A DNA stretch of 64,000 nucleotides. Origin: Glaciimonas sp. CA11.2 (GTDB lineage: Bacteria > Pseudomonadota > Gammaproteobacteria > Burkholderiales > Burkholderiaceae_D). The stretch lies in NCBI RefSeq assembly GCF_034314045.1, contig NZ_JAVIWL010000001.1, positions 2,108,001-2,172,000 of the forward strand, read 5' to 3'. This document shows positions 9,361 to 17,975 of the stretch, piece by piece (position 1 is the stretch's first letter; the number at the start of each line of letters is the position of its first letter). Under the pieces are notes generated by a model that did no database searches, had not been told where the DNA came from, and saw only the letters and a list, made by a program, of their open reading frames with translations. The position numbers were made by a program, and so were the translations under genes.

Positions 9361-10533
9361 ATGAAAAAAGTATGGCTAAGAATCGCCCTTTCATCAGCGG
9401 TTGCGCTGACACTAAGCGCTAACGTTACGGGTGCTTTCGCACAAATTAAGGTCGGTGTCAGTGTTTCTGCGACCGGACCTGCTGCTTCGCTAGGTATACC
9501 GGAAAAAAATACCTTTGCTTTGTTGCCGAAGGAAATCGCAGGGCAAAAAGTAGAATACATCGTATTGGACGATGCTACCGATACCACAACTGCTGTGAAA
9601 AACGCACGCAAACTGGTGACTGAAGATAAGGTCGATTTGCTGGTCGGTTCCACTACAACTCCTAATTCGCTGGCGATGAGTGATGTTGCTGCCGAGTCCG
9701 GTACACCGATGATTTCGATGGCAGCTTCGGCTTCGTTAGTTGAGCCGGTTGATGCGAAGCGTCGCTGGATATTTAAATCACCGCAAAATGACTCACATAT
9801 GGCGACCGCGATCGTCGCTCACATGGTGGACGCAGGCGTTAAAACCGTCGCTTTCATTGGATTTTCGGACGCCTACGGCGAAGGCTGGTATCGCGAATTT
9901 TCAAAATTCGCCGAAATGCGCAAGATCAAGATCGTCGCCAGTGAGCGTTTTTCTCGCCCGGATACTTCGGTGACCGGACAAGTGCTGAAAATTCTTAGCG
10001 CCAACCCGGATGCAGTATTGATCGCGGGCGCTGGCACGCCAGCCGCATTGCCACAAAAAACATTAAAAGAGCGCGGATACAAGGGCAAAATCTATCAAAC
10101 GCATGGCGTTGCGAATAACGATTTCCTGCGCGTTTGCGGCAAGGATTGCGAGGGCACCTTCTTGCCAGCCGGACCGCTGCTGGTGGCGGAGCAATTACCA
10201 GATAGTAATCCGGTTAAAAAATCGTCAATGGCCTATCGCGCCGCTTATGAAAAAGCGTATGGCGTCGGCAGTGTCTCAACTTTTGGTGGACATGCATGGG
10301 ACGCGGGCCAGCTTTTGGCGGCAGCAACGCCTTTTGCACTGACCAAAGGCAAACCGGGCACCAAAGAATTTCGCGCTGGTTTACGGGATGGTATCGAAGC
10401 CATCAAAAATCTGGCGGTTTCTCACGGCATCGTGAATATGAGTCCAACCGATCACGTCGGCTACGACCAGCGTTCGCGGGTGATGGTGGAAGTCGTTGGC
10501 GGCAAATGGAAACTGCTCGGCGCGGCGAAGTAG
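9361..10533 (+). CDS. livK: Branched-chain amino-acid-type ABC transporter, substrate-binding protein
   Basis: This is a periplasmic binding protein of the LivJ/LivK (type I) family, first gene of a complete high-affinity uptake operon. Residues 1-28 form a clear signal peptide (KKVW start, hydrophobic core, cleavage near AFA-Q). The mature protein begins IKVGVSVSATGPAAS as in Liv proteins and spans about 360 residues. AAGGAGTC-like GGAG lies just before the ATG. The family covers leucine/isoleucine/valine, amides, urea and aromatic compounds, so the ligand is uncertain. Confidence 0.9.
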   Translation: MKKVWLRIALSSAVALTLSANVTGAFAQIKVGVSVSATGPAASLGIPEKNTFALLPKEIAGQKVEYIVLDDATDTTTAVKNARKLVTEDKVDLLVGSTTTPNSLAMSDVAAESGTPMISMAASASLVEPVDAKRRWIFKSPQNDSHMATAIVAHMVDAGVKTVAFIGFSDAYGEGWYREFSKFAEMRKIKIVASERFSRPDTSVTGQVLKILSANPDAVLIAGAGTPAALPQKTLKERGYKGKIYQTHGVANNDFLRVCGKDCEGTFLPAGPLLVAEQLPDSNPVKKSSMAYRAAYEKAYGVGSVSTFGGHAWDAGQLLAAATPFALTKGKPGTKEFRAGLRDGIEAIKNLAVSHGIVNMSPTDHVGYDQRSRVMVEVVGGKWKLLGAAK

Positions 10534-10639
10534 TTGAAATAGCTTCTGCTTTTTACTCGTTATTGTTGCCGCTGCCAGAAGCTCCACAAGCTCCTCCGCC
10601 AGCGGCAATCTCATTTTAAGCACGCATGTTGTACATCGC

Positions 10640-10703
10640 TGAGTACGTCGTTGAGTACGTATTCAGGCTTCCTTTGCAGTACTCTTTTTAGTACGTATTT
10701 AGG
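10640..10703. repeat. Short direct repeats before livH
   Basis: TGAGTACGT occurs twice 12 bp apart (10640-10663), and GTACGTATTYAGG occurs at 10655-10667 and 10691-10703. The last copy supplies the AGG upstream of the livH ATG. These look like local tandem duplications. Confidence 0.55.
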
Positions 10704-10710
10704 TAAAACT

Positions 10711-11766
10711 ATGGACGGTTCAATTGCCGTGATCCTGGCGCAGGACGGCATTACTAGCGGCGCTATTTATGCGTTGCTGGCGCTTGCGTTAGTGTTGGTC
10801 TTTTCGGTGACAAGGGTGATTTTTATCCCGCAGGGTGAGTTCGTTGCCTTTGGTGCCTTGACGATGGCGGCGTTGCAGGCGGATAAATTTCCGCTATCGG
10901 CAACCTTGCTGGTGGCATTAGGCTGCCTTAGTTTTGTGCAAGAAGTCTGGGCCATTATCAGTACGGCTGAGTCGCGTCTGAAGGCAAAACGAAGTATCCC
11001 GGTTGCCGCTCTTAAATTTGTTTTTCTTCCCGTCGCGATCTACGCGCTGACGCGCTACTACGGGCATGCCAGTTTGCCGATGGTGTGTCAGGTTTTGTTG
11101 ACGCTATTGATCGTAGTTCCGATGGGCCCGATGATTTATCGACTGGCGTTCCAGCCTTTAGCCGAGGCCAGTACGTTGGTTTTGCTGATCGTTTCGGTCG
11201 CTGTCCATTATGCGTTGATGGGGATCGGCTTGTTAATGTTTGGCGCTGAAGGTTCGCGCACGTTGCCATTTTCGGATGCGCGCTTTGAAATAGGCGGTCT
11301 GGCGATCACCGGCCAGAGTACAGTCATCATTGGTGTATCTGTTGTGCTGATTCTGGCGCTCTATGTGTATTTTGAGCGCACCTTGTCGGGCAAAGCGCTG
11401 CGGGCGACAGCGGTGAATCGTCTTGGTGCGCGGCTGGTTGGTATCGGGACGACGCAAGCGGGACGGTTGGCCTTTACGCTGGCGGCGGGATTGGGCGCAT
11501 TGTGTGGCATTTTAATTGCGCCACTGACGACAATTTATTACGACAGCGGGTTCCTGATCGGGCTGAAAGGATTTGTCGGCGCGATTATTGGCGGTCTGGG
11601 AAGTTATCCGATTGCCGCCGCCGGTGCTTTGTTGGTTGGTTTGCTTGAGTCTTATTCGTCATTCTGGGCCAGCGCGTTCAAAGAAGTCATCGTATTTACA
11701 TTGATTATTCCGGTCTTGTTGTGGCGTTCGCTGACGAGCAAGCACGTTGATGAGGGAGATCAATAA
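10711..11766 (+). CDS. livH: Branched-chain amino-acid ABC transporter permease LivH
   Basis: This is the first membrane permease of the Liv transporter. The ATG at 10711 is chosen because the family begins right there ([31 protein letters not shown]); a TTG at 10651 would add 20 non-homologous residues. The product has 351 residues with about eight to nine hydrophobic helices, and an extra loop (about 70-105) compared with E. coli LivH. The C-terminal part [28 protein letters not shown] is the conserved EAA-like region that contacts the ATPases. Its stop overlaps the livM-livG start by one base (TAATG). Confidence 0.9.
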   Translation: MDGSIAVILAQDGITSGAIYALLALALVLVFSVTRVIFIPQGEFVAFGALTMAALQADKFPLSATLLVALGCLSFVQEVWAIISTAESRLKAKRSIPVAALKFVFLPVAIYALTRYYGHASLPMVCQVLLTLLIVVPMGPMIYRLAFQPLAEASTLVLLIVSVAVHYALMGIGLLMFGAEGSRTLPFSDARFEIGGLAITGQSTVIIGVSVVLILALYVYFERTLSGKALRATAVNRLGARLVGIGTTQAGRLAFTLAAGLGALCGILIAPLTTIYYDSGFLIGLKGFVGAIIGGLGSYPIAAAGALLVGLLESYSSFWASAFKEVIVFTLIIPVLLWRSLTSKHVDEGDQ

Positions 11767-13586
11767 TGCGCATTGAGCAAACTTTGCGACCCTTTCAATG
11801 GTCTTTGATCCTGGTGCCGATCTTCGTCCTTCTTGTTGCGCTGTTGCCGGTTTTGCCGACACCGGAATATTGGATCACGCTAGCCAACTATATCGGCTTG
11901 TATTCTATCGTCGCGTTGGGTCTGGTTCTGTTGACTGGCGTGGGTGGTTTGACGTCTTTTGGTCAGGCGGCTTTTGTCGGTCTGGGTGCTTATACCACCG
12001 CTTATCTGAGTACACGGTTTGGTGTGTCGCCCTGGATCGGTTTGTTGGTTGGGCTGATCGTAACGATGATCGCTGCCTTCAGTATTGGCGCTATCACGAT
12101 GCGTTTGTCTGGCCATTATCTACCACTCGGAACCATCGCCTGGGCGCTATCGTTATTCTATCTATTTGGGAATCTGGATTTTCTCGGAAAGTATGACGGT
12201 TTGAATGGCATACCCTCAATCGACCTGTTCGGCATGACGCTTGATACCGGGCGCAAGATGTATTACCTGATTTGGGCGATGCTTCTGCTGGCCTTATTGG
12301 GGATGCAAAACTTGTTGCATTCGCGCTTGGGACGCGCGATCCGGGCACTCAATGGCGGCGGAGTAATGGCGGAGGCGATGGGCGTCAATACAGCGTGGAT
12401 CAAGATCGTTATTTTTGTGTTGGCGGCATTGCTGGCAAGTGTCTCTGGCTGGTTGTACGCGCATCTGCAACGCGCAGTTAATCCGACGCCATTTGGTCTG
12501 AATGCCGGTATCGAATATTTGTTTATGGCTGTCGTTGGTGGGGCCGGTTACGTATGGGGCGCCATTCTTGGTTCGACGTTGTTGACGCTATTGAAGGACC
12601 AGTTGCAATCGTGGCTGCCCAAGTTATTGGGATCAAACGGTAATTTTGAGACCATCGTTTTTGGCCTTTTGATGGTGTTGTTATTGCAGCGTGCACGCGA
12701 TGGATTGTGGCCTTATTTACGTAAATTATTGCCGCAAAAACAAACCGTTATTGCGCCTAATGCTGCTACGGCATTGACTATGCGCCTCAAGCCACCGCAC
12801 GGTGAAATCTTGCTGGAGGTTGATGGTGCGCGCAAGGAGTTCGGAGGTTTGGTGGCGGTGAATGACATGTGCTTTAACGTCGCAGCGGGAGAAATCGTCG
12901 GGCTGATCGGTCCCAATGGCGCAGGTAAATCAACGATGTTTAATCTCGTCACCGGCGTTTTGCCATTGACTAGTGGCGCGATTAAATTCCGGTCATTTGG
13001 TGAGTTGCGTCAAATCACCGGTTTACCATCGCGCCAAATCGTGCCGCGAGGTATTGCTCGTACGTTCCAGCATGTGCGTTTGTTGCCGACGATGACAGTT
13101 CTGGAAAACGCTGCGATAGGTGCACATTTACGCGGTGAAACCGGTGATGTCGTGGGTGTGCTAACCGGCATGTTGCGGCTCAATAAAGCGGAAGAAAGCG
13201 GCTTGCTATTCGAGGCTAAACGGCAACTTGAACGGGTGGGTTTAGGTGATTTACTGTACGAAGAAGCCGGCAGTCTGGCGCTGGGACAGCAACGTATCCT
13301 GGAGATTGCCCGCGCGCTGTGCTGCGATCCGACGTTGTTGCTGCTGGATGAACCGGCTGCGGGTTTGCGCTATCAGGAAAAACAGGCACTGGCCGCATTG
13401 TTGCGCAAACTGAAAGCGGAAGGTATGAGTATTTTGTTGGTCGAGCATGATATGGATTTTGTGATGACACTGACGGATCGTCTGGTAGTGATGGAGTTTG
13501 GTACCAAGATTGCCGAAGGCCTTCCCGCAGAAGTCCAACAACACCCTGCGGTGCTGGAAGCCTATCTGGGAGGGATCGATGACTAA
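11766..13586 (+). CDS. LivM-LivG fusion: permease plus ATP-binding subunit
   Basis: One 606-residue protein joins the second permease to an ATPase of the Liv transporter. Residues 1 to about 325 are LivM-like (multiple helices, [33 protein letters not shown]). After a linker, about 350-606 form an ABC ATPase of the LivG type: Walker [10 protein letters not shown] near 381, signature [15 protein letters not shown] near 504, Walker B LLLLDEP near 523, and H-loop VEHD near 558. In E. coli the two are separate genes; such fusions are known in Burkholderiales. The ABC signature reads LALGQ rather than LSYGQ or LSGGQ. It would pair with LivH and LivF. Confidence 0.92.
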   Translation: MRIEQTLRPFQWSLILVPIFVLLVALLPVLPTPEYWITLANYIGLYSIVALGLVLLTGVGGLTSFGQAAFVGLGAYTTAYLSTRFGVSPWIGLLVGLIVTMIAAFSIGAITMRLSGHYLPLGTIAWALSLFYLFGNLDFLGKYDGLNGIPSIDLFGMTLDTGRKMYYLIWAMLLLALLGMQNLLHSRLGRAIRALNGGGVMAEAMGVNTAWIKIVIFVLAALLASVSGWLYAHLQRAVNPTPFGLNAGIEYLFMAVVGGAGYVWGAILGSTLLTLLKDQLQSWLPKLLGSNGNFETIVFGLLMVLLLQRARDGLWPYLRKLLPQKQTVIAPNAATALTMRLKPPHGEILLEVDGARKEFGGLVAVNDMCFNVAAGEIVGLIGPNGAGKSTMFNLVTGVLPLTSGAIKFRSFGELRQITGLPSRQIVPRGIARTFQHVRLLPTMTVLENAAIGAHLRGETGDVVGVLTGMLRLNKAEESGLLFEAKRQLERVGLGDLLYEEAGSLALGQQRILEIARALCCDPTLLLLDEPAAGLRYQEKQALAALLRKLKAEGMSILLVEHDMDFVMTLTDRLVVMEFGTKIAEGLPAEVQQHPAVLEAYLGGIDD

Positions 13587-14349
13587 TCCAGCAAGTAATC
13601 CTATTTCCGCACCGGTTTTGGAAGTCAGCGATTTGCACGTTGCCTATGGCAAAGTTGAGGCGTTACATGGCGCTACTTTGCGAGTCGGGGCTGGTCAGAT
13701 CGTTACCGTCATTGGCCCTAATGGTGCGGGTAAATCAACCATGCTCAATGCCCTTGCCGGTGCCATGCCGAATAACGGCAGCGCACGTGGCAAAGTGCGT
13801 TTTTTAGGGCATGACATGCAGGGCGTTTCGATTGAAGAGCGAGTGGCCAGCGGTATGAGTCTGGTGCCGGAGAAGCGCGAGTTATTTGCCAGCATGAGTG
13901 TAGAAGACAATTTGTTGCTCGGGAGTTATCGGCGTTATAAAGCACGAGAAAAAGGATACGCGGATCAACTATCGGTAGTCTATGATCTGTTTCCGCGCCT
14001 GCAGGAACGACGCAAGCAACAGGCTGGCACGTTGTCTGGCGGCGAGCGTCAGATGCTGGCGGTAGGGCGCGCATTGATGGCTAAACCGCAACTGTTGATG
14101 CTGGACGAACCGAGTTTAGGTCTGGCGCCGCTGATCGTGAAGGAAATTTTTCACATCATCGTGCGGTTGAAGCAAACCGGGGTGGCAATCTTGCTGGTCG
14201 AGCAAAACGCGCGTGCGGCGTTGCAAGTAGCCGACTATGGCTACGTTTTGGAAACCGGGGATATGGTTATGGAGGGGCCAGCGGCTCAGTTGGCGAGCGA
14301 TTCTAAGGTCATCGCGGCTTATTTGGGACTGGCAAAAAAGCCGGTTTAA
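13579..14349 (+). CDS. livF: Branched-chain amino-acid ABC transporter ATP-binding protein LivF
   Basis: This is the second ATPase of the transporter, 256 residues. The ATG at 13579 lies within the end of the previous gene (8-base overlap) behind GGGAGGGA, which supports it over a far upstream alternative at 13498. Walker [10 protein letters not shown] is near residue 45, signature LSGGERQML near 151, Walker B LLMLDEPSLGLAP near 172, and H-loop VEQN near 212. The SLVPEKRELFASMSVEDNLLLG stretch is typical of LivF. It is the last gene of livKH(MG)F. Confidence 0.92.
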   Translation: MTNPASNPISAPVLEVSDLHVAYGKVEALHGATLRVGAGQIVTVIGPNGAGKSTMLNALAGAMPNNGSARGKVRFLGHDMQGVSIEERVASGMSLVPEKRELFASMSVEDNLLLGSYRRYKAREKGYADQLSVVYDLFPRLQERRKQQAGTLSGGERQMLAVGRALMAKPQLLMLDEPSLGLAPLIVKEIFHIIVRLKQTGVAILLVEQNARAALQVADYGYVLETGDMVMEGPAAQLASDSKVIAAYLGLAKKPV

Positions 14350-14497
14350 AATGGCTCCATGACTTATGGAGTACAGAAATTGCTCACTCTGACAACTAAA
14401 CGTACCGAAAAATCAACCTGCAATGCATTAATTTCACAAATATGATAAATTCTTGCTTCGGTTGTTCTGGGTGTAAAAACACGGATAATCGTATACG

Positions 14498-14662
14498 TTC
14501 TCAGGGCGGGGTGAAATTCCCCTCCGGCGGTAATGGCACGCAATGTGTTTAGCCCGCGAGCGCTTGTTAAAGAGGCCGATAATTCGCCCCTTTGAGAAGG
14601 TCAGCAGACCCGGTTTGATTCCGGGGCCGACGGTTATAGTCCGGATAAAGAGAGAGCGGGAT
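14498..14662 (+). promoter_or_regulatory. FMN riboswitch (RFN element)
   Basis: The sequence contains the conserved RFN blocks in order: TCAGGGCGGGGTGAAATTCC (from 14500), CCGGCGGTAATG, AGCCCGCGAGCG, GGTCAGCAGACCCGG, GATTCCGGGGCCGACGG, and TATAGTCCGGATAAAGAGAG. It lies about 185 bases upstream of ribH. FMN binding is known to shut down riboflavin genes in cis. The output here is probably translational through the hairpin at 14807-14837. Confidence 0.95.
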
Positions 14663-14806
14663 GCAGTGTAGAGCTTGTTCAAAATAGGTGGTCGTTGCTG
14701 ACATTGACATGCAATATAGATGTTGATGACGGCTCCGTAATCGGTGGCGAACTGGTTTTGGGTGGTGCTTTTGCATACCTTGTTAATCCCTATCAATCCA
14801 AAACGC

Positions 14807-14837
14807 CCTGTTTTTTTATGCATCATCTAAAAACAGG
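14807..14837 (+). promoter_or_regulatory. Hairpin covering the ribH Shine-Dalgarno site
   Basis: CCTGTTTTT (14807-14815) pairs perfectly with AAAAACAGG (14829-14837). The right arm contains part of the Shine-Dalgarno sequence AACAGGAG in front of the ribH ATG at 14847. It is a natural sequestering element for the FMN riboswitch upstream. Confidence 0.65.
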
Positions 14838-14846
14838 AGTATTCAA

Positions 14847-15383
14847 ATGCTGCAGCAATTCGCCTTTTCAACATCAAAAGCACAAACGGTTCAGCGCGTC
14901 GCTTTCATTCAGGCCGGTTGGCATCGTGACATCGTCGACCAATGTCGTCTGTCCTTTATTTCTGAAATGATTAATCAGGGCTACGAAGAGTCGAGTCTCG
15001 ATTTTTTCGAAGTCGCCGGTGCTTTTGAAATTCCATTACACGCCAAGGTGCTGGCCAATAGTGGGAATTATGCCGCTGTAGTCGCCGCTGGTTTGGTGGT
15101 CGATGGCGGTATTTATCGTCATGAGTTTGTCGCCGAAGCGGTGATTTCAGGGCTGATGCAAGTGCAATTGGAAACGGGCGTACCGGTTCTTTCTGCTGTC
15201 CTGACCCCGCATCATTTCCATTCAGGCGAAGAGCATCAAAAATTCTTCTTTGACCATTTCCTGGTCAAAGGCGCAGAAGTCGCAAGAGCGTGCGCATCGA
15301 CGATAAGCGGGCTTCGGGCTTTGCGCGGGTTGAGTGCGGCTGAATCAGCAGTAAATACGCCAAGGACACTGCAGACCGCCTGA
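14847..15383 (+). CDS. ribH: 6,7-dimethyl-8-ribityllumazine synthase, RibH2 type
   Basis: The enzyme condenses 5-amino-6-ribitylamino-uracil with dihydroxybutanone phosphate to give lumazine, the last step but one to riboflavin. The 178-residue protein has VAFIQAGWHRDIVDQCR, FFEVAGAFEIPLHAK, AVVAAGLVVDGGIYRHEFVA, VPVLSAVLTPHHF and the GAEVARAC region. Type I enzymes usually have GSFEIP and GxVIxGxTxHF; the Ala/Val variants and VVDGGIYRHEF fit type II (decameric RibH2) enzymes, which often sit alone under an FMN riboswitch, as here. The last 20 residues after the conserved region look unstructured. Confidence 0.9.
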   Translation: MLQQFAFSTSKAQTVQRVAFIQAGWHRDIVDQCRLSFISEMINQGYEESSLDFFEVAGAFEIPLHAKVLANSGNYAAVVAAGLVVDGGIYRHEFVAEAVISGLMQVQLETGVPVLSAVLTPHHFHSGEEHQKFFFDHFLVKGAEVARACASTISGLRALRGLSAAESAVNTPRTLQTA

Positions 15384-15390
15384 AGAATGG

Positions 15391-15450
15391 TCGGCGTCAG
15401 GCGCTTGCTAGCCTGACGCCGAACCGCTTATCGATCGCTAACTGATAAGC
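15391..15450. terminator. Two stem-loops after ribH
   Basis: TCGGCGTCAGGC (15391-15402) pairs perfectly with GCCTGACGCCGA (15411-15422). A second stem, GCTTATC/GATAAGC, follows at 15426-15450. Neither has a T-run, so the strong first stem may block exonucleases or act between the convergent ribH and moeB genes. Confidence 0.5.
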
Positions 15451-15580
15451 GCCAACCGTTTTGAATAACGACAACCTGATCTGTCCACGGTTATACCGTT
15501 TAGTGCATTGGCAGAACAGCATCTGATGTTGCGTGAGTTAGTTGAGCGAATCATTCATATCAGATTTCGTACACAGGAAT

Positions 15581-16330
15581 TTAAAGTCCGGCGCACACCG
15601 GACAGTGCGCATTCCGTCCCACACCAATACGATGCCACGCCATCGTCCGGGCATCCAGCATCAATAGTTGCCCGGCCAACGAACTGCCAATCCCAACGAT
15701 CAACTTCAACGCCTCAGCTGCTTGCATACTCCCAATAATGCCAACCAATGGCGCAAATACCCCCATCGTAGAGCACTGAACCTCTTCAAACTCACTATCT
15801 GGTGGGAATAAACATGCATAACAGGGCGAACTTGCCGAGCGTGGATCAAACACACTTATCTGGCCATCAAACTGAATTGCCGCGCCGGAAACTAGCGGCA
15901 CGTTATGCAAAACACAGACACGGTTGATCGCCTGGCGGGTCACAAAATTATCGCTACAATCAAGAACGACATCGGCATTTCTGATCAGCTCGCCCAAGTA
16001 TGTTTGATCCGCACGTTCAGCTACGCAAATGACATTGATATCGGGATTTATTTGCGTGAGTGCAGTTTTCCCTGATGCTACTTTGGGCTGACCAATACGA
16101 TCAGTTGTATGCAGGATTTGTCGTTGCAAGTTAGTCAAATCGACGGTGTCATTATCCACTAACGTAATGGTCCCGACGCCGGCGGAGGCAAGATAAAGCG
16201 CCGCAGGCGAGCCTAAACCGCCTGTACCAATGATGACTGCATGCGCTGCCAACAATTTTTCCTGACCCTCAATATCGATGTCGTCAAGCAAGATATGACG
16301 GGAGTAACGCAGCAGTTGTTGATCGTTCAT
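15581..16330 (-). CDS. moeB: Molybdopterin-synthase/sulfur-carrier adenylyltransferase MoeB
   Basis: This E1-like enzyme adenylates the C-terminus of MoaD or ThiS-type sulfur carriers. The 249-residue protein begins LLRYSRHILLDDIDIEGQEKL, followed by the nucleotide-binding GTGGLGSPAALYLASAGVG and LVDNDTVDLTNLQRQILH. DCSDNFVTRQAINRVC and two zinc CxxC pairs (CYAC and CPVC at the C-terminus) complete the fold. No rhodanese domain is attached, which favours MoeB/ThiF over the MoeZ type. A terminator separates it from ctpA upstream, so it probably has its own promoter. Confidence 0.88.
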   Translation of the reverse strand: MNDQQLLRYSRHILLDDIDIEGQEKLLAAHAVIIGTGGLGSPAALYLASAGVGTITLVDNDTVDLTNLQRQILHTTDRIGQPKVASGKTALTQINPDINVICVAERADQTYLGELIRNADVVLDCSDNFVTRQAINRVCVLHNVPLVSGAAIQFDGQISVFDPRSASSPCYACLFPPDSEFEEVQCSTMGVFAPLVGIIGSMQAAEALKLIVGIGSSLAGQLLMLDARTMAWHRIGVGRNAHCPVCAGL

Positions 16331-16393
16331 GGTATGAGCTATCGTTTTGTGATGGGGATAAGGCGCGAGGTGTTGCTAATCTCACTAAGCAGA

Positions 16394-16428
16394 AAAGGAA
16401 AAAAGCCGCATCAATCTCGATGCGGCTT
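16394..16428 (-). terminator. Intrinsic terminator of the gpmA-envC-ctpA operon
   Basis: AAGCCGCATC (16403-16412) pairs with GATGCGGCTT (16419-16428). Read on the minus strand, the stem is followed by a T-rich run (TTTTCCTTTT). It lies between ctpA and moeB. Confidence 0.85.
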
Positions 16429-16475
16429 TAGTTGTTTCGTTGATTAGTGAGCGATAGACCTAGCTTTTCGGACGA

Positions 16476-17972
16476 TTATTTTTTATCGTCTTTTTTGACG
16501 CCGTCTTTTTTTACATCTTTCTTGTCGACTTTGCCCGAAGTAGCATCTTTTTCCAGGTCAGGAGTCGGTTGCACTTTTGCTAATTGTACCGGTAAGCCCT
16601 TTAAGAAATTCAATGCCTGTGCTAGTTGGAAGTCATCTTTTGAGCCAAATTCTAAGGGCTTACGTTTTTTGGAAAGGGCAATCAGGCGCTGATCTTCTTC
16701 CAGTTCATCGGCTTTTGGTGCGGCAGCAGCCTCAGCTTCTTTGTCTTTGTCGTTAGTCAAATGCTTGGTCAAGTCTGCCTCACGCACGCGCAAACCTTTG
16801 AGCAGATCACCGTCAGCATATTCATCAACCATCATGTCTGGCACGATACCTTTGGCTTGAATCGAGCGGCCATTCGGCGTGTAATAACGTGCAGTCGTCA
16901 ACTTGACAGCAGTGAGGCGATCCGGCGGCAAGGCGACGATGGATTGCACTGAGCCTTTGCCAAAGGTTTGCGACCCCATGATGGTAGCGCGTTTGTAATC
17001 TTGCAATGCGCCGGCCACGATTTCAGATGCTGAAGCAGAACCCGTATTGACGAGAACCACCAACGGAATCTTTTTAACCGCATCGGGCAACTTTGCTAAT
17101 CCGTCCAGGCCAGGGCCGGAGGCGTAAAACTCTGGCTTTGCGTAAAAGGTTGCTTTCGAACTTGGTAACTGGCCATTGGTGGTGACGACGACCACATCTT
17201 TCGGCAAGAAAGCGGCAGAAACGCCGATCGCACCCGGCAAAACACCACCCGGATCGTTGCGTAAGTCCAGCACCAACCCTTTCATTTTTGGATCCTCGGC
17301 GTACATGGCTTCGATTTTCTTGGCCATGTCGTTGACGGTCGGTTCCTGGAATTGTGTAATACGCACCCAGCCATAGCCCGGCTCAACTACTTTAGCCTTG
17401 ACGCTTTGTACGCGGATTTCCTGGCGCGTGATGGTGATGACAATCGGCTTGTCTTCATCTTTACGGGCGATTGTCAGCTTGATTTTGGTATTTGGTTCGC
17501 CGCGCATGCGCTTGACTGCCTGATCCAGCGTCATTCCCTTGACTGGGGTCGCATCGAGACGTGTGATTAGATCACCGGCCTTGATGCCAGCGCGGTAGGC
17601 TGGAGAATCTTCGATCGGTGAAATTACTTTGACGTAACCTTCTTCCATCCCGACTTCAATGCCGATACCAACAAATTTCCCCTGCGTCATCTCACGCAGT
17701 TCTCTGTAACCTTTTTTGTCCAGATACGAGGAATGCGGATCCAGCGACGCGACCATGCCGGAAATGGCTTCGGTCAGCAGTTTTTTGTCGTCCACCGGCT
17801 CTACATAGTCAGACTTGATGAGTCCGAAAACGTCGGCCAGTTGCCGTACCTCTTCAAGTGGCAGCGGCGCTGTCGCACTTTTCTGCGCAATGGCATCGAA
17901 TTGGATCGAAGCGGCTATGCCAGCAACTACGCCTAAACCGATTAGGCTGATATTCTTTAGCTTACTTCCCAT
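16476..17972 (-). CDS. ctpA: Carboxyl-terminal processing protease (S41 family)
   Basis: This is a periplasmic/inner-membrane serine protease of the Tsp/CtpA family that cuts proteins from their C-terminus, often cell-wall hydrolases or their adaptors. The 498-residue protein has an N-terminal hydrophobic anchor or signal (about 8-30), a PDZ domain (about 100-175), and the catalytic S41 core. Ser314 in NTGSASASEI and Lys339 in SQTFGKGS form the dyad. The tail is low-complexity Lys/Asp-rich (from about 478). It starts 3 bp after envC, and the neighbourhood suggests a role in wall remodelling together with EnvC. Confidence 0.93.
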   Translation of the reverse strand: MGSKLKNISLIGLGVVAGIAASIQFDAIAQKSATAPLPLEEVRQLADVFGLIKSDYVEPVDDKKLLTEAISGMVASLDPHSSYLDKKGYRELREMTQGKFVGIGIEVGMEEGYVKVISPIEDSPAYRAGIKAGDLITRLDATPVKGMTLDQAVKRMRGEPNTKIKLTIARKDEDKPIVITITRQEIRVQSVKAKVVEPGYGWVRITQFQEPTVNDMAKKIEAMYAEDPKMKGLVLDLRNDPGGVLPGAIGVSAAFLPKDVVVVTTNGQLPSSKATFYAKPEFYASGPGLDGLAKLPDAVKKIPLVVLVNTGSASASEIVAGALQDYKRATIMGSQTFGKGSVQSIVALPPDRLTAVKLTTARYYTPNGRSIQAKGIVPDMMVDEYADGDLLKGLRVREADLTKHLTNDKDKEAEAAAAPKADELEEDQRLIALSKKRKPLEFGSKDDFQLAQALNFLKGLPVQLAKVQPTPDLEKDATSGKVDKKDVKKDGVKKDDKK

Positions 17973-17975
17973 GTT

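Noticed and set aside
14434..14826. Open frame of 130 codons on the minus strand over the FMN riboswitch
   Set aside because: It lies wholly opposite the conserved RFN element and its product looks like no protein family; an open frame by chance.
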